Shown: positions 1 to 7,871, counted from the first letter of the stretch. The stretch is DNA of 35,106 bases from an uncultured Chloroflexota bacterium (GCA_903822495.1 CAIJPD010000067.1:1-35106); one strand, 5' to 3'. Program-made: numbers and translations. The notes: generated by a model not told the origin, from the sequence alone.

Positions 1-142
1 CGCCCGACTCGACCCGACCGTCCGGCACGCCCGGCCGGCGATGCCCGGCCCGACCGCCCGACTCGACCCGACCGTCCGGCACGCCCGGCCGGCGATGCCC
101 GGCCCGAGCGCCCGACTCGACCCGACCGTCCGTCACGCCCGG
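1..142. repeat. 54-bp tandem repeat, about 2.6 copies
   Basis: Copies start at 1, 55 and 109 with the same CGCCCGACTCGACCCGACCG opening. The first two are nearly identical, and the third diverges after about 34 nt. The array continues off the left edge. Period 54 is 18 codons, so copy-number change would keep the frame of the overlapping protein tail. Confidence 0.85.
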
Positions 143-165
143 ACCGGCCCCCGCGGCCGCGCTGA
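1..165 (+). CDS. C-terminal tail of an upstream protein (partial)
   Basis: Reading frame 1 is open from the window edge to a TGA at 163-165. It encodes 54 residues rich in Arg, Pro and Asp, repeating an 18-residue unit that begins RPTRPDRPARPAGDARP. Tails of this kind are common at the ends of RNA-binding proteins. In many bacteria the gene before cmk is a 23S rRNA pseudouridine synthase (rluB), so that is a plausible parent, but no catalytic domain lies in the window. The stop sits 37 nt before the cmk start. The alternative is a non-coding minisatellite: a second frame is also open here because the repeat period is a multiple of three. Confidence 0.45.
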   Translation, partial: RPTRPDRPARPAGDARPDRPTRPDRPARPAGDARPERPTRPDRPSRPDRPPRPR

Positions 166-189
166 GCGCGGTCCGAGCCGCCGTCCGGG

Positions 190-195
190 TATCCT
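190..195 (+). promoter_or_regulatory. -10 box of a leaderless promoter for cmk-plsC
   Basis: TATCCT is followed by 7 nt and then the ATG at 203. This is the spacing expected if transcription starts at or next to the start codon. No Shine-Dalgarno sequence lies in the gap. The same arrangement recurs upstream of several other genes in the window. Confidence 0.5.
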
Positions 196-202
196 CCCAG
201 CC

Positions 203-1798
203 ATGGACACCATCCCCACCCAGCCAGTGACCACCGACCATCTCGTCGTGGCGATCGACGGTCCCGGCTCATCGGGCAAGTCGACCGTGGGCGCGGCCGC
301 CGCGCAGGCCCTGGGCTACCGTTTCTTTGATACCGGGCTCCTGTACCGCGCCGTCACCTGGCTGGCGGAGCAGCGCGGCGTCCCGGATGACGACGTCCAG
401 GGGCTGGTTGCCCTGGTCGGCGAGATCGAGTTGGGGCAGGATGCCGAGGGCCGCGTCTCGCGCCTGCTCGTGGCGGGCCGGGAGATCGGCGGCGAGCTGC
501 ACGGCCCGTCCGTGGACGCCCGCGTCTCCGCGATCGCGGGGATCCCTGAGGTGCGGGATGCCCTCGTGGACCGACAGCGTTCCATCGCGGCCCCGGGAGC
601 GATCCTGATGGCCGGGCGCGACATCGGCACGGTCATCCTGCCCAGCGCCGATGTGAAGATCTACCTCGACGCGTCGGTCGAGGAGCGGGCCCGCCGCCGG
701 GCGGAGGAGCGGGGCCTGGACGTGGCCTCGGACGAGTTCGCGGCCCTCCTGGGGTCCCTCCGGTTGCGCGATGCCCAGGACGCAAGCCGTCCGGTCGCGC
801 CGCTCCGCCGCGCGGACGATGCGGTGGTCCTCCATACCGACGGCAACTCGCTGGAGCAGACCGTGGCGCAAGTCGTCGAGACGATCCGCGCGACGCCGGC
901 CCGCCCGTCCGCCCCGGGCGCCCCCGGTGCCCCCGGCGATGCACCCCGTCCGATGGCCGCCCAGGACCGTGGTCCCGAGCCCGCCCCGGCCCCCGCGCCC
1001 AGGACGCCGCTCCCGCCCACGCCCATCGTTGCCCGCTTCTCGCTGCTGCTCCATGCGTGCACGCTGCTCGCCCGCGTCGTGACGGCCTGCGTGACGCGGG
1101 TCCGGATCGAGGGCGACCTGTCGCTGATCCCCAAATCGGGACCCATGATCCTGATCGCCAACCACACGTCCAGCGCCGATCCGGTGGTGGTCGGCGGCCT
1201 GATCGCACCCCGGATCGGCCGCCCGCTCAACTGGCTGGCCAAGAAGGAGGTCCTCGACATCCCGATCGTCGGGTTCCTCGGCCTGCGCGGCGGGCTGCAC
1301 GCGATCGAGCGATCCGCCGTGGACGTGGAGGCGTTCCGCATCGCCCAGCGGATCCTGGACGCCGGCTGCGTCCTGGCCGTCTTCCCCGAGGGCACCCGCA
1401 GCCGGACCGGCGCGCTCCAGGAGGTCAAGGACGGGATGGCATTGCTGGCGCAGCGGAGTGGCGCCCCGGTCGTGCCCATCGCGATCGTCGGCGCCGACAA
1501 GGTCTGGCCCAAGGGGCAGAAGTACCCCAGGATCGGCGGGCAGATCATCATCCGCGTCGGCACGCCGTTCACGCTCACGGCCGAGGCCGGGGCCTCCCGC
1601 CAGGTCACGGCCCGGCGCGAGGCCAAGGGCGCCGCCACCCGCCGGATGATGGGCGCCATCGCCGCGATGCTGCCGCCCCGCCAGCGTGGTGTCTACGCCG
1701 ATGCCGTCCCGGCGGCCGCACCCGCCGCCGCACCCGCCGCACCCGCCGTCGAGCCGTCGTCACCGGCCGCGCCGCCGTCCCCGCAAGCGCCGGCCTGA
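203..1798 (+). CDS. cmk-plsC: Fused cytidylate kinase / 1-acylglycerol-3-phosphate acyltransferase
   Basis: This 531-aa protein joins two enzymes. The N-terminal ~230 residues are cytidylate kinase, which phosphorylates CMP/dCMP with ATP; the P-loop GPGSSGKST is at residues 20-28, followed by FFDTGLLYRAV and the MAGRDIGTVI segment. A Pro/Ala linker (about 235-275) leads to a PlsC domain that acylates lysophosphatidic acid in phospholipid synthesis. Its NHTSSAD block (H321, D326, the HX4D motif) and FPEGTRSRTG block (residues 394-403) are intact. The C-terminus is a Pro/Ala-rich tail. The ATG at 203 is chosen because the kinase homology begins just after it and a -10 box precedes it; upstream in-frame codons are only repeat sequence. 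It heads a tight run with ispH, der and gpsA. Both halves look complete, so both activities are likely. Confidence 0.93.
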   Translation: MDTIPTQPVTTDHLVVAIDGPGSSGKSTVGAAAAQALGYRFFDTGLLYRAVTWLAEQRGVPDDDVQGLVALVGEIELGQDAEGRVSRLLVAGREIGGELHGPSVDARVSAIAGIPEVRDALVDRQRSIAAPGAILMAGRDIGTVILPSADVKIYLDASVEERARRRAEERGLDVASDEFAALLGSLRLRDAQDASRPVAPLRRADDAVVLHTDGNSLEQTVAQVVETIRATPARPSAPGAPGAPGDAPRPMAAQDRGPEPAPAPAPRTPLPPTPIVARFSLLLHACTLLARVVTACVTRVRIEGDLSLIPKSGPMILIANHTSSADPVVVGGLIAPRIGRPLNWLAKKEVLDIPIVGFLGLRGGLHAIERSAVDVEAFRIAQRILDAGCVLAVFPEGTRSRTGALQEVKDGMALLAQRSGAPVVPIAIVGADKVWPKGQKYPRIGGQIIIRVGTPFTLTAEAGASRQVTARREAKGAATRRMMGAIAAMLPPRQRGVYADAVPAAAPAAAPAAPAVEPSSPAAPPSPQAPA

Positions 1799-1838
1799 GG
1801 CCAGTCGCGAGCATCGGGGGCGACTGTGGCCCCCGTGC

Positions 1839-1844
1839 GATACT
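1839..1844 (+). promoter_or_regulatory. Possible extended -10 promoter for ispH
   Basis: TGCGATACT contains GATACT preceded by TGC, an extended -10 form, 9 nt before the ispH ATG. It would give an mRNA with almost no leader. No convincing ribosome-binding site is seen before this ATG. Confidence 0.35.
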
Positions 1845-1853
1845 GGTACCCAT

Positions 1854-2834
1854 ATGGGCAGCGTTACTGAGGTCCGCATCGCGAACCGGACCGGCTTCTG
1901 CTACGGCGTTCGCGAGGCCATCGATCGTGCCAAGGAGGCCGCGGCGGCCGGCAAGTCAACCCACACCCTCGGACAGACCGTCCACAACGAGGGTGTCATT
2001 CGCGACCTCAACACGCTCGGCATCCAGAACATCGACAGCCTCGACGACGTGGGCGCCGGCGCCGCGGTCGTGATCCGCGCCCATGGCGTCCGCCCCGAGG
2101 TGATGGCCCGCGCGCAGAGCCGCGGCCTCGACATCATCGACGGCACGTGCACCTGGGTGTCCCAGGAGCAGCGCGAGCTGAGCCGCCTGGTCGACGAGGG
2201 CTACACCATCGTCCTCCTCGGCACGCCGGGTCATCCGGAGGTCACCGGCCTCCTGGGCTTTGCCCCGGATGTCATCCTCGTGGACGAGGAGCCGGAGTGG
2301 GACCTGATCCCGCGCCGCAAGCGGATGGCGCTCATCAGCCAGAGCACCCAGCCGCCCTGGAAGTTTGCCAAGCTCGCGGCCCTGCTCACCACGCGCAGCC
2401 ACGAACTGAAGATCGTCAACACCGTCTGCCCCGTCACCATCCGCCGCCAGGAGGACACCGTGGAGCTGGCCCGCACCGTCGACCGCATGGTCGTCGTGGG
2501 CGGTCGCTCCTCGGCCAACACCAGGGAGCTGACCCGGCTGTGCGAGATGGCCGGGACCCCCACCGTCCAGGTCGAGGGCGCGGCGGCACTCACGGACGCC
2601 GGGGCCTTCGCGGGCGCCAGCGTCGTCGGCATCAGCGGCGGCACATCCACCCCGATCGAGGACCTCCACACCGTGGCCATGCGCATCCTTGAGCTGGCGG
2701 GCACACCCGCGGCCGCCACCCACGCCCGCGAGCTGGCTGACGCGGCGCTGTCCGGCGCGGCGAACACCGCCCGCAGCACGTCCCACCCCGAGCTGACGGC
2801 CGCCGGCCTGGCGCACGCCAGCAGCGTGTCCTGA
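1854..2834 (+). CDS. ispH: 4-hydroxy-3-methylbut-2-enyl diphosphate reductase
   Basis: IspH carries out the last step of the MEP isoprenoid pathway, reducing HMBPP to IPP and DMAPP with a [4Fe-4S] cluster. At 326 aa it is of normal length for the family. The three cluster cysteines are present: C16 in TGFCYGV, C99 in GTCTWVS and C192 in NTVCPVT. Conserved substrate-site histidines occur in RAHGVRP and GTPGHPEV, and the C-terminal GISGGTSTP matches the family's diphosphate-binding segment. The start is the ATG at 1854, twelve residues before the first conserved block. It lies 55 nt after cmk-plsC and 2 nt before der, so it is likely co-transcribed with both. Confidence 0.96.
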   Translation: MGSVTEVRIANRTGFCYGVREAIDRAKEAAAAGKSTHTLGQTVHNEGVIRDLNTLGIQNIDSLDDVGAGAAVVIRAHGVRPEVMARAQSRGLDIIDGTCTWVSQEQRELSRLVDEGYTIVLLGTPGHPEVTGLLGFAPDVILVDEEPEWDLIPRRKRMALISQSTQPPWKFAKLAALLTTRSHELKIVNTVCPVTIRRQEDTVELARTVDRMVVVGGRSSANTRELTRLCEMAGTPTVQVEGAAALTDAGAFAGASVVGISGGTSTPIEDLHTVAMRILELAGTPAAATHARELADAALSGAANTARSTSHPELTAAGLAHASSVS

Positions 2835-2836
2835 TC

Positions 2837-4573
2837 GTGGCCCACGTGCCGGCCGGTCTCCCGGTCGTAGCCATCGTCGGCCGCCCCAACGTCGGGAAGA
2901 GCACGCTCTTCAACCGCGTGGTGGGGGATGCGCGTGCCGCCATCGTCGAGGACCGCGCTCGAACCACCCGCGATCGACTGTACGGCAAGGCCGAGTGGAA
3001 CGATCGCCGATTCATCCTGATCGATACCGGCGGGCTCGAGGTGGATCCCGACGACCCCATCGAGGCCAAGGTCCAGGAGCAGGCCCGCCTGGCCATCTCC
3101 CAGGCCGACGTGATCGTCCTGGTCGTGGACGCCATCACCGGCATGACCGCCTCCGACCAGGAGGCCGCCGAGCTGCTCCGCAGCGCCCGCGCCCCGATCG
3201 TGGTGGTCGTCAACAAGGCCGACAACGCCAAGCGCGAGCTGGACGCCAACGAGTTCTTCGAGCTGGGCTGGGACGCCTACCCCATCTCCGCGGCCCACGG
3301 GCGCGGGGTCGCCGACTTCCTCGATGAGCTGGTCAAGGTCCTGCCGCCCGAGAGCGCCCAGGAGCTGGCCCGCAAGGCGCGTGAGCTCGAGGTCGAGCGA
3401 TGGGAGCGCGAGGTCGCCGAGGGTCGGCTCGAGCCGTTCATCGTCGGTGACGATGACGACGACGCCGAGAAGGATGGGGACGAGGACGGCAGCGCCGTCG
3501 CCGAGGCCGATGCGCAGGCCGCCCGCTGGGATGCGGAGATGGCCCTGGCGTCCACGGACGAGCCGCCCGCGATCGCGTTCGTGGGCCGGCCCAACGTCGG
3601 CAAGTCCAGCCTCCTCAATGCCATCCTGGGGGAGGAGCGGACCATCGTCTCCGACATCCCGGGCACCACTCGCGACTCCATCGACACCGCCATCCCGTGG
3701 GGCCGAAGCGAGATCGTCCTGATCGACACGGCCGGCATCCGGCGGCGCGGCAAGGTGGCGTCCGGCCCGGCGGCCGACAAGTACGCGACACTCCGCTCAA
3801 TGCGCGCGATCGAGCGCGCCGACGTCGCGGTGCTCGTGATCGACGCCGTGGAGGGGCTGACCGCCCAGGACGCCCATGTGGCCGGCTACATCGTCGAAGA
3901 GGGCCGCGGCCTGGTCGTGGCCGTCAACAAGTGGGACCTCGTCGCCGAGAAGACCGACAAGACGTTCGACCAGTACGTGACGTGGATTCGCGCGGAGGTC
4001 CCGTTCCTGGACTTCGCCCCCATCCTGTCCATCAGCGCCAAGACCGGTCAGCGCGTGGATCGGGTCCTGGAGATGGCGGTCGACATCTGGGGGGAGCGCC
4101 GCCGGCGCATCTCCACCGGGGCGCTCAACCGGCTGCTCCAGGAAGCCACGGAGCGAGCCGCCCCGCCGCCCGTCCGTGGTCGGCGGCCCAAGATCTTCTA
4201 CGCCACGCAGGCCGGCATCGCGCCGCCCACGTTCGTCTTCTTTGCTAACGACGCGTCGTCGGTCCACTTCTCGTACCGGCGCTACCTCGAGAACCGCATC
4301 CGCGAGGAGTTCGGCTTCGATGGCACGCCCATCCGACTGGTCTTCCGCGACCGCACGGCCGTGAAGCTCCCGCGCAAGCCTTCGCGGGCTGCCACGGTCG
4401 CGGCCGGCGGCGCGCGGGCCAAGGCCGGGGCGCAGCGCCGCTCGGCCGGTGCGGGCCCCATTCCGGGGTCGCCGGGCGCGCGTGCCGCGGGCGGTCCGCG
4501 CAAGCCCGGTCCCGGCAAGTCTGGGGGGACCGGCGGGAGCGGCGGGTCGGGCCGGACCCGCAAGGGGAGCTGA
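2837..4573 (+). CDS. der: Ribosome biogenesis GTPase Der (EngA)
   Basis: Der is a double-GTPase assembly factor for the 50S ribosomal subunit. Two G domains are visible: GRPNVGKS at residues 15-22 with DTGG and NKAD, and GRPNVGKS at 250-257 with DTAG and NKWD. A KH-like C-terminal domain follows (about 435-510). At 578 aa it is longer than the ~440-490 typical of the family. The excess is a charged linker between the G domains (about 172-243, including an acidic run near 205-215) and a basic Gly/Arg/Lys tail after about residue 510. The start is GTG, 2 nt after the ispH stop. Its stop overlaps the gpsA start as TGATG. Confidence 0.95.
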   Translation: MAHVPAGLPVVAIVGRPNVGKSTLFNRVVGDARAAIVEDRARTTRDRLYGKAEWNDRRFILIDTGGLEVDPDDPIEAKVQEQARLAISQADVIVLVVDAITGMTASDQEAAELLRSARAPIVVVVNKADNAKRELDANEFFELGWDAYPISAAHGRGVADFLDELVKVLPPESAQELARKARELEVERWEREVAEGRLEPFIVGDDDDDAEKDGDEDGSAVAEADAQAARWDAEMALASTDEPPAIAFVGRPNVGKSSLLNAILGEERTIVSDIPGTTRDSIDTAIPWGRSEIVLIDTAGIRRRGKVASGPAADKYATLRSMRAIERADVAVLVIDAVEGLTAQDAHVAGYIVEEGRGLVVAVNKWDLVAEKTDKTFDQYVTWIRAEVPFLDFAPILSISAKTGQRVDRVLEMAVDIWGERRRRISTGALNRLLQEATERAAPPPVRGRRPKIFYATQAGIAPPTFVFFANDASSVHFSYRRYLENRIREEFGFDGTPIRLVFRDRTAVKLPRKPSRAATVAAGGARAKAGAQRRSAGAGPIPGSPGARAAGGPRKPGPGKSGGTGGSGGSGRTRKGS

Positions 4574-5634
4574 TGCCGCGGGCGCGGGTCGCGGTGATCG
4601 GCGCCGGCGCCTGGGGGTCCACCCTGGCCGCGCTCGTCGCGAAGGTGGAGCCGGTCACGCTGGTCTGCCACGACGCTGCCGTCGCCGGCGAGATCAACGA
4701 GACGCACCGCAATGAGCGACGGCTCCCGGGGGTCGAGCTGCCGCCGCGCGTCCGCGCCACCGACGACATCGCCTTGATCGCGGGCGCCGCGGAGCTGGTG
4801 ATCTTCGCCGTCCCGTCCCGCCACCTGCGCGAGACGGCGCTCGCCGCGGCGCCGCACATCGCACCCGGGGCTGACGTGCTGTCGGTCGTCAAGGGCCTGG
4901 AGAACGGCACCTACATGCGGATGACACAAGTGATCACCGCCGCGGCGGGGATCACTGCCGAACGGCTCGCCGCGCTCTCCGGCCCCAACCTGGCCATGGA
5001 GGTCGCCCGCGGGCTCCCGGCGTCGGCCGTCGTGGCGGCCCTGGACCCGGACCTTGCGCAGCGCGTCTCCCGGCGACTGAGCCGGCGGGAGTTCCGCCTG
5101 TATGTCAATCGCGACGTGCTGGGCGTCGAACTGTGCGGCGCCCTCAAGAACATCGTCGCGATCGCTGCCGGGGCGGCGGATGCCCTGGGGTTTGGCGACA
5201 ACGGCAAGGCCGGGCTGATCACGCGGGGCCTTGCCGAGATGATGCGGGTAGGGATCGCCGCAGGGGCCAACCCGCTGACCTTCGCCGGCCTCGCGGGGCT
5301 GGGCGACCTGGTCGCCACCTGTGGCTCCGGCCTGTCGCGCAACCATCGCCTGGGCGAGGAGCTGGCGAAGGGCCGACGCTGGGCGGACATTGAGGCCACG
5401 CTGCCCGGCACGGCGGAGGGCGCCTACACCGTGGACGCGGCCATTGGCTATGCCGCCAGCCTGGGCGTCGAGATGCCCATTGCGCGCGAGGTCCACAACG
5501 CGCTGTTCGGTGGCAAGAGCGTCCTGCGTTGCCTGATGGACCTGCTCTCGCGGGAGTCAAAGGACGAGCTGGCCGATTTCGACCGCTGGGCGGAGCAGTT
5601 GGTGGCCAGTCGCGTGGCGACGGCCGGGGCGTAG
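4573..5634 (+). CDS. gpsA: Glycerol-3-phosphate dehydrogenase [NAD(P)+]
   Basis: GpsA reduces dihydroxyacetone phosphate to sn-glycerol-3-phosphate, the backbone of phospholipids, which suits its operon with a PlsC domain. The 353-aa sequence starts with the dinucleotide fold GAGAWG (residues 10-15). It has the VKGLENGTY block (K107), SGPNLAMEVARG, and the catalytic-lysine segment CGALKNIVAIAAG (K192) followed by GFGDNGKAGLITRGLAEM. The ATG at 4573 overlaps the der stop by one base, implying translational coupling. A stretch of about 85 nt separates its stop from tRNA-Pro. Confidence 0.95.
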   Translation: MPRARVAVIGAGAWGSTLAALVAKVEPVTLVCHDAAVAGEINETHRNERRLPGVELPPRVRATDDIALIAGAAELVIFAVPSRHLRETALAAAPHIAPGADVLSVVKGLENGTYMRMTQVITAAAGITAERLAALSGPNLAMEVARGLPASAVVAALDPDLAQRVSRRLSRREFRLYVNRDVLGVELCGALKNIVAIAAGAADALGFGDNGKAGLITRGLAEMMRVGIAAGANPLTFAGLAGLGDLVATCGSGLSRNHRLGEELAKGRRWADIEATLPGTAEGAYTVDAAIGYAASLGVEMPIAREVHNALFGGKSVLRCLMDLLSRESKDELADFDRWAEQLVASRVATAGA

Positions 5635-5702
5635 CGGGGGGTCGTCGTCCGGCATCGAGGCCGGGCGTCGGCCAGTTCGGGACGCAGGGCAGTGGCCCCT
5701 GC

Positions 5703-5708
5703 TAGACT
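5703..5708 (+). promoter_or_regulatory. -10 box for tRNA-Pro
   Basis: TGCTAGACT is an extended -10 (hexamer TAGACT) 11 nt before the first tRNA base. No clear -35 hexamer is seen. Confidence 0.45.
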
Positions 5709-5719
5709 TCGCAACCTGT

Positions 5720-5796
5720 CGGGGCGTGGCGCAGCCTGGTAGCGCACCTGAATGGGGTTCAGGAGGTCGAGCGTTCGAATCGCTCCGCCCCGACCA
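5720..5796 (+). tRNA. tRNA-Pro (anticodon GGG)
   Basis: A full 77-nt cloverleaf with encoded CCA. The acceptor stem CGGGGCG (5720-5726) pairs with CGCCCCG. The anticodon stem CCTGA/TCAGG encloses the loop ATGGGGT, giving anticodon GGG. The T arm GAGCG-TTCGAAT-CGCTC is perfect. The C1-G72 pair is typical of bacterial tRNA-Pro. Confidence 0.97.
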
Positions 5797-5810
5797 GATC
5801 TCTCGCACGA

Positions 5811-5842
5811 ATGAGGCCCCTGGAGCAATCCGGTGGCCTCGT
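5811..5842 (+). terminator. Possible hairpin after tRNA-Pro
   Basis: GAGGCC (5813-5818) can pair with GGCCTC (5835-5840), extended by two weaker outer pairs, 15 nt after the tRNA. The loop is long and there is no T run, so this is only a weak terminator candidate. The rest of the stretch up to 5999 holds no recognisable gene. Confidence 0.25.
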
Positions 5843-5999
5843 GAGTCCCGGCCCGGGACACGGACGATGTCGGCCTCCGCTGCGACCGCCCGTCGGCATG
5901 CGCGTTTGGCCGTCGGCCCGCGTCCTGACGGAGGCCAAGCCGTTCGCCCATTGACACCCCCCGCCGGGGCTACCACCCTCGATCGCGGAGGGACGCACC

Positions 6000-7175
6000 G
6001 TGGAAGACCAGCCGAAACCCGAGGAAGACGAGGCCGCCTCGGCGGTCGAGGCTGGCGAGTTGGCGCGGCCGAGGCGCGGCGTGGCGCTGCCCTCGTCGGC
6101 GGCGATCCGCCGCGGCATTGCGCTCCTGCTGGCCACGCTGCTCGCGGCCTGCGGGTCGACTGCGATGCCGACCGTCTCGCCCTCGGCCGCGCCGTCATGG
6201 GCGGCGACCGCGTCATTCACGGCGATCGCCGCGGTGCTCCCGGGGGCCGCGAGCCCGGCCTCGTCTGCGCCCGCCTCGGCCGAAACCGCGGGCGACCAGG
6301 ACGACGACGCCACGCCGGGTGGCCCGCCGGTCCCAAGCCCCGCCGCCACGACCGATCCGACGGCGACCGCCGCGCGCCAGCTTCCCGGTGAGCCCGACCC
6401 CGACCTCACCCCCGGCGCCATCAACCCGGCGGTCACCCAGGCGACGATCGGGGCGACCATCTGCGTGTCGGGCTGGACGGCGACGATCCGACCATCCACG
6501 TCGTACACCACGCCGCTCAAGATCCGCCAGATCAGCGAGTACGGCTACGCCGACACCAGTACCGCCTCGTACGAGGAGGACCACCTCATCCCGCTCGAGC
6601 TGGGTGGCGCGCCGAGCGATCCCGCCAACCTCTGGCCCGAGCCGTATACGGCGACGACGGCCGACGGACGGGATGTCGGCGCGCGCGTCAAGGACTCGCT
6701 GGAGAACTCGCTCAAGAAGGCGGTCTGCGCCGGGACGCTCTCCCTGTCCGACGCGCAAGCCAGGATCGGGATCCATTGGGTGCACGTGTTCTACGGCATC
6801 CCGTTGACGGCGGATCTGGCACCACCCGTCGCGCCGCCCGTCCCGCCAGCCGGCACCGCCGCGCCACCCGTGCTGCCTCCGGCGTCCTTCGGCGTCGCCT
6901 TCGTGAGCCTTCCCAACCCGGCGATCCACGGGTCCACGGCAAACATGGCCGCCCGAACGACAGCCGGCGCCGTCTGTTCCGCGAAGGTGACTTGGCCGTC
7001 CGGCGCTGTATCCACCGCTGCCGGGCTCCAGACGACCCCGACGGCGGGCGCGGATGGACTGGTGTCATGGGCGTGGAACGTGGGCTCCACGACGAAGCCG
7101 GGCACGGCAAAGGCCGTCGTCACCTGCACCCTGGGCAGCGTGGCCACGGCGTCCGACACCTTTGCGGTGCAGTAG
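6000..7175 (+). CDS. Predicted lipoprotein with HNH-like (EDHLIPLELGG) domain
   Basis: A 391-aa predicted surface protein. A hydrophobic segment ends in the lipobox LAAC (C51), and about 85 residues of Ala/Pro/Thr-rich linker follow. The central region (about 145-260) contains EDHLIPLELGG (residues 193-203) and a downstream N-L-W-P, the pattern of compact HNH-type nuclease domains in secreted actinobacterial and chloroflexal proteins. The last ~95 residues look like an Ig-like beta-sandwich. The GTG at 6000 has GGAGGG 7 nt upstream. A GTG at 6081 would give a more standard lipoprotein signal (24 residues to the Cys). Nuclease activity is inferred from the motif only; an HNH-like fold with another role is possible. 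Confidence 0.7.
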   Translation: MEDQPKPEEDEAASAVEAGELARPRRGVALPSSAAIRRGIALLLATLLAACGSTAMPTVSPSAAPSWAATASFTAIAAVLPGAASPASSAPASAETAGDQDDDATPGGPPVPSPAATTDPTATAARQLPGEPDPDLTPGAINPAVTQATIGATICVSGWTATIRPSTSYTTPLKIRQISEYGYADTSTASYEEDHLIPLELGGAPSDPANLWPEPYTATTADGRDVGARVKDSLENSLKKAVCAGTLSLSDAQARIGIHWVHVFYGIPLTADLAPPVAPPVPPAGTAAPPVLPPASFGVAFVSLPNPAIHGSTANMAARTTAGAVCSAKVTWPSGAVSTAAGLQTTPTAGADGLVSWAWNVGSTTKPGTAKAVVTCTLGSVATASDTFAVQ

Positions 7176-7190
7176 GAGGACGCGCTCGGT

Positions 7191-7691
7191 ATGGCTGACT
7201 GGTGCTTCCGGGCCGTTCGTGGCCGGACCCTCCTGGGCCTCGACCTGACGTTGCCCGGCGACCTGCCTGCCGATCGCACGCTGGTCGTCGTCGCCTTCCA
7301 GCGCTGGCACCAGGCCCGCGTCGATGGCTGGATCGCCCGCGCGGTGGCGGCGGGCGTGCCCCCAGCCACCAGGGGCCAGGCGGGGCCCATCCCGGTCGCC
7401 GTCGTCGAATTGCCCGTCCTGTCGACCCGCTGGCGACCGGTGCGCCGCTTCATCGACGGCGGGATGACGGCAGGGATCGGGGACCCCGACGTCCTGGCGC
7501 GCACCATCACGATCTACACCGACGTGGCCGCCTTCCAGCGGTCGCTGGGGATCCCGGACGGCGACGACGTCCACGCCCTCGTCGTCACCCGTGAAGGCGC
7601 CATCCTCGCGCGGGCCAGCGGCGAGGCGGATGCGGCCTCCTGGGCGGCGATCTCGTTCGTGCTGATCGGCGTCGGATCAGGCGGGGCCTGA
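7191..7691 (+). CDS. Uncharacterised protein, weakly ATP10/thioredoxin-fold-like
   Basis: A 166-aa soluble protein without a signal peptide. I do not recognise the family with confidence. The order of strands (LVVVAFQRWHQ, PVAVVELPVL, RTITIYTDVAAFQRSLGI, VHALVVTREGAILAR) resembles the thioredoxin-like fold of ATP10-type proteins, but no redox-active CxxC is present. GGAGG overlaps the stop codon of the preceding lipoprotein gene and serves this ATG with about 10 nt spacing, so the two are probably one operon. The hairpin TCAGGC-GGG-GCCTGA sits over its stop codon. Confidence 0.6.
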   Translation: MADWCFRAVRGRTLLGLDLTLPGDLPADRTLVVVAFQRWHQARVDGWIARAVAAGVPPATRGQAGPIPVAVVELPVLSTRWRPVRRFIDGGMTAGIGDPDVLARTITIYTDVAAFQRSLGIPDGDDVHALVVTREGAILARASGEADAASWAAISFVLIGVGSGGA

Positions 7692-7775
7692 CCTGCCCGG
7701 GAGGGGCGGTGCCTGGCTCGCGCGAGGCCGCCGAGGCAACCGACGCGGCCCCTGCCGCATCGTTCCACCGGGCGC

Positions 7776-7781
7776 TATCCT
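7776..7781 (+). promoter_or_regulatory. -10 box for the AhpD-like/LLM operon
   Basis: TATCCT in GCGCTATCCTCGACC would place the transcription start near 7788-7791. A 26-codon open frame begins at 7791, and the AhpD-like gene begins at 7858. Confidence 0.4.
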
Positions 7782-7790
7782 CGACCAGAG

Positions 7791-7871
7791 ATGTCGCCCC
7801 GGTCCGCCGGGGGTCAGCGCCGACCTGGGCGCGTCAGCCGATTCATGGAGCGGATCGATGGACAAGCGTGA
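7791..7871 (+). CDS. Possible short leader ORF
   Basis: The ATG at 7791 lies 9 nt after the TATCCT box and opens a 26-codon Arg-rich frame. It ends at a TGA (7869-7871) 14 nt inside the next gene. Such a placement could couple translation to the AhpD-like gene, but chance is quite possible at this GC content. No homologue is recognised. Confidence 0.18.
   Translation: MSPRSAGGQRRPGRVSRFMERIDGQA

Noticed and set aside
1..142. CRISPR-like regular repeat
   Set aside because: The units are contiguous with no unique spacers and the array is coding-compatible; it is a simple tandem repeat.
269..1659. Long open frames opposite cmk-plsC and, similarly, opposite most other genes
   Set aside because: High GC leaves antisense frames open. 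They lack homology, ribosome sites and domain logic, and the plus-strand genes are unambiguous.
5951..5976. Consensus -35 TTGACA with TACCAC as -10 before the HNH-like lipoprotein
   Set aside because: The spacing is only 14 nt, and at 17 nt there is no -10-like hexamer, so a working promoter cannot be supported.
7677..7691. TCAGGC-GGG-GCCTGA hairpin as a terminator
   Set aside because: The stem is only 6 bp with a 3-nt loop, overlaps the stop codon and has no T tract. Such short palindromes are expected by chance at this GC content.
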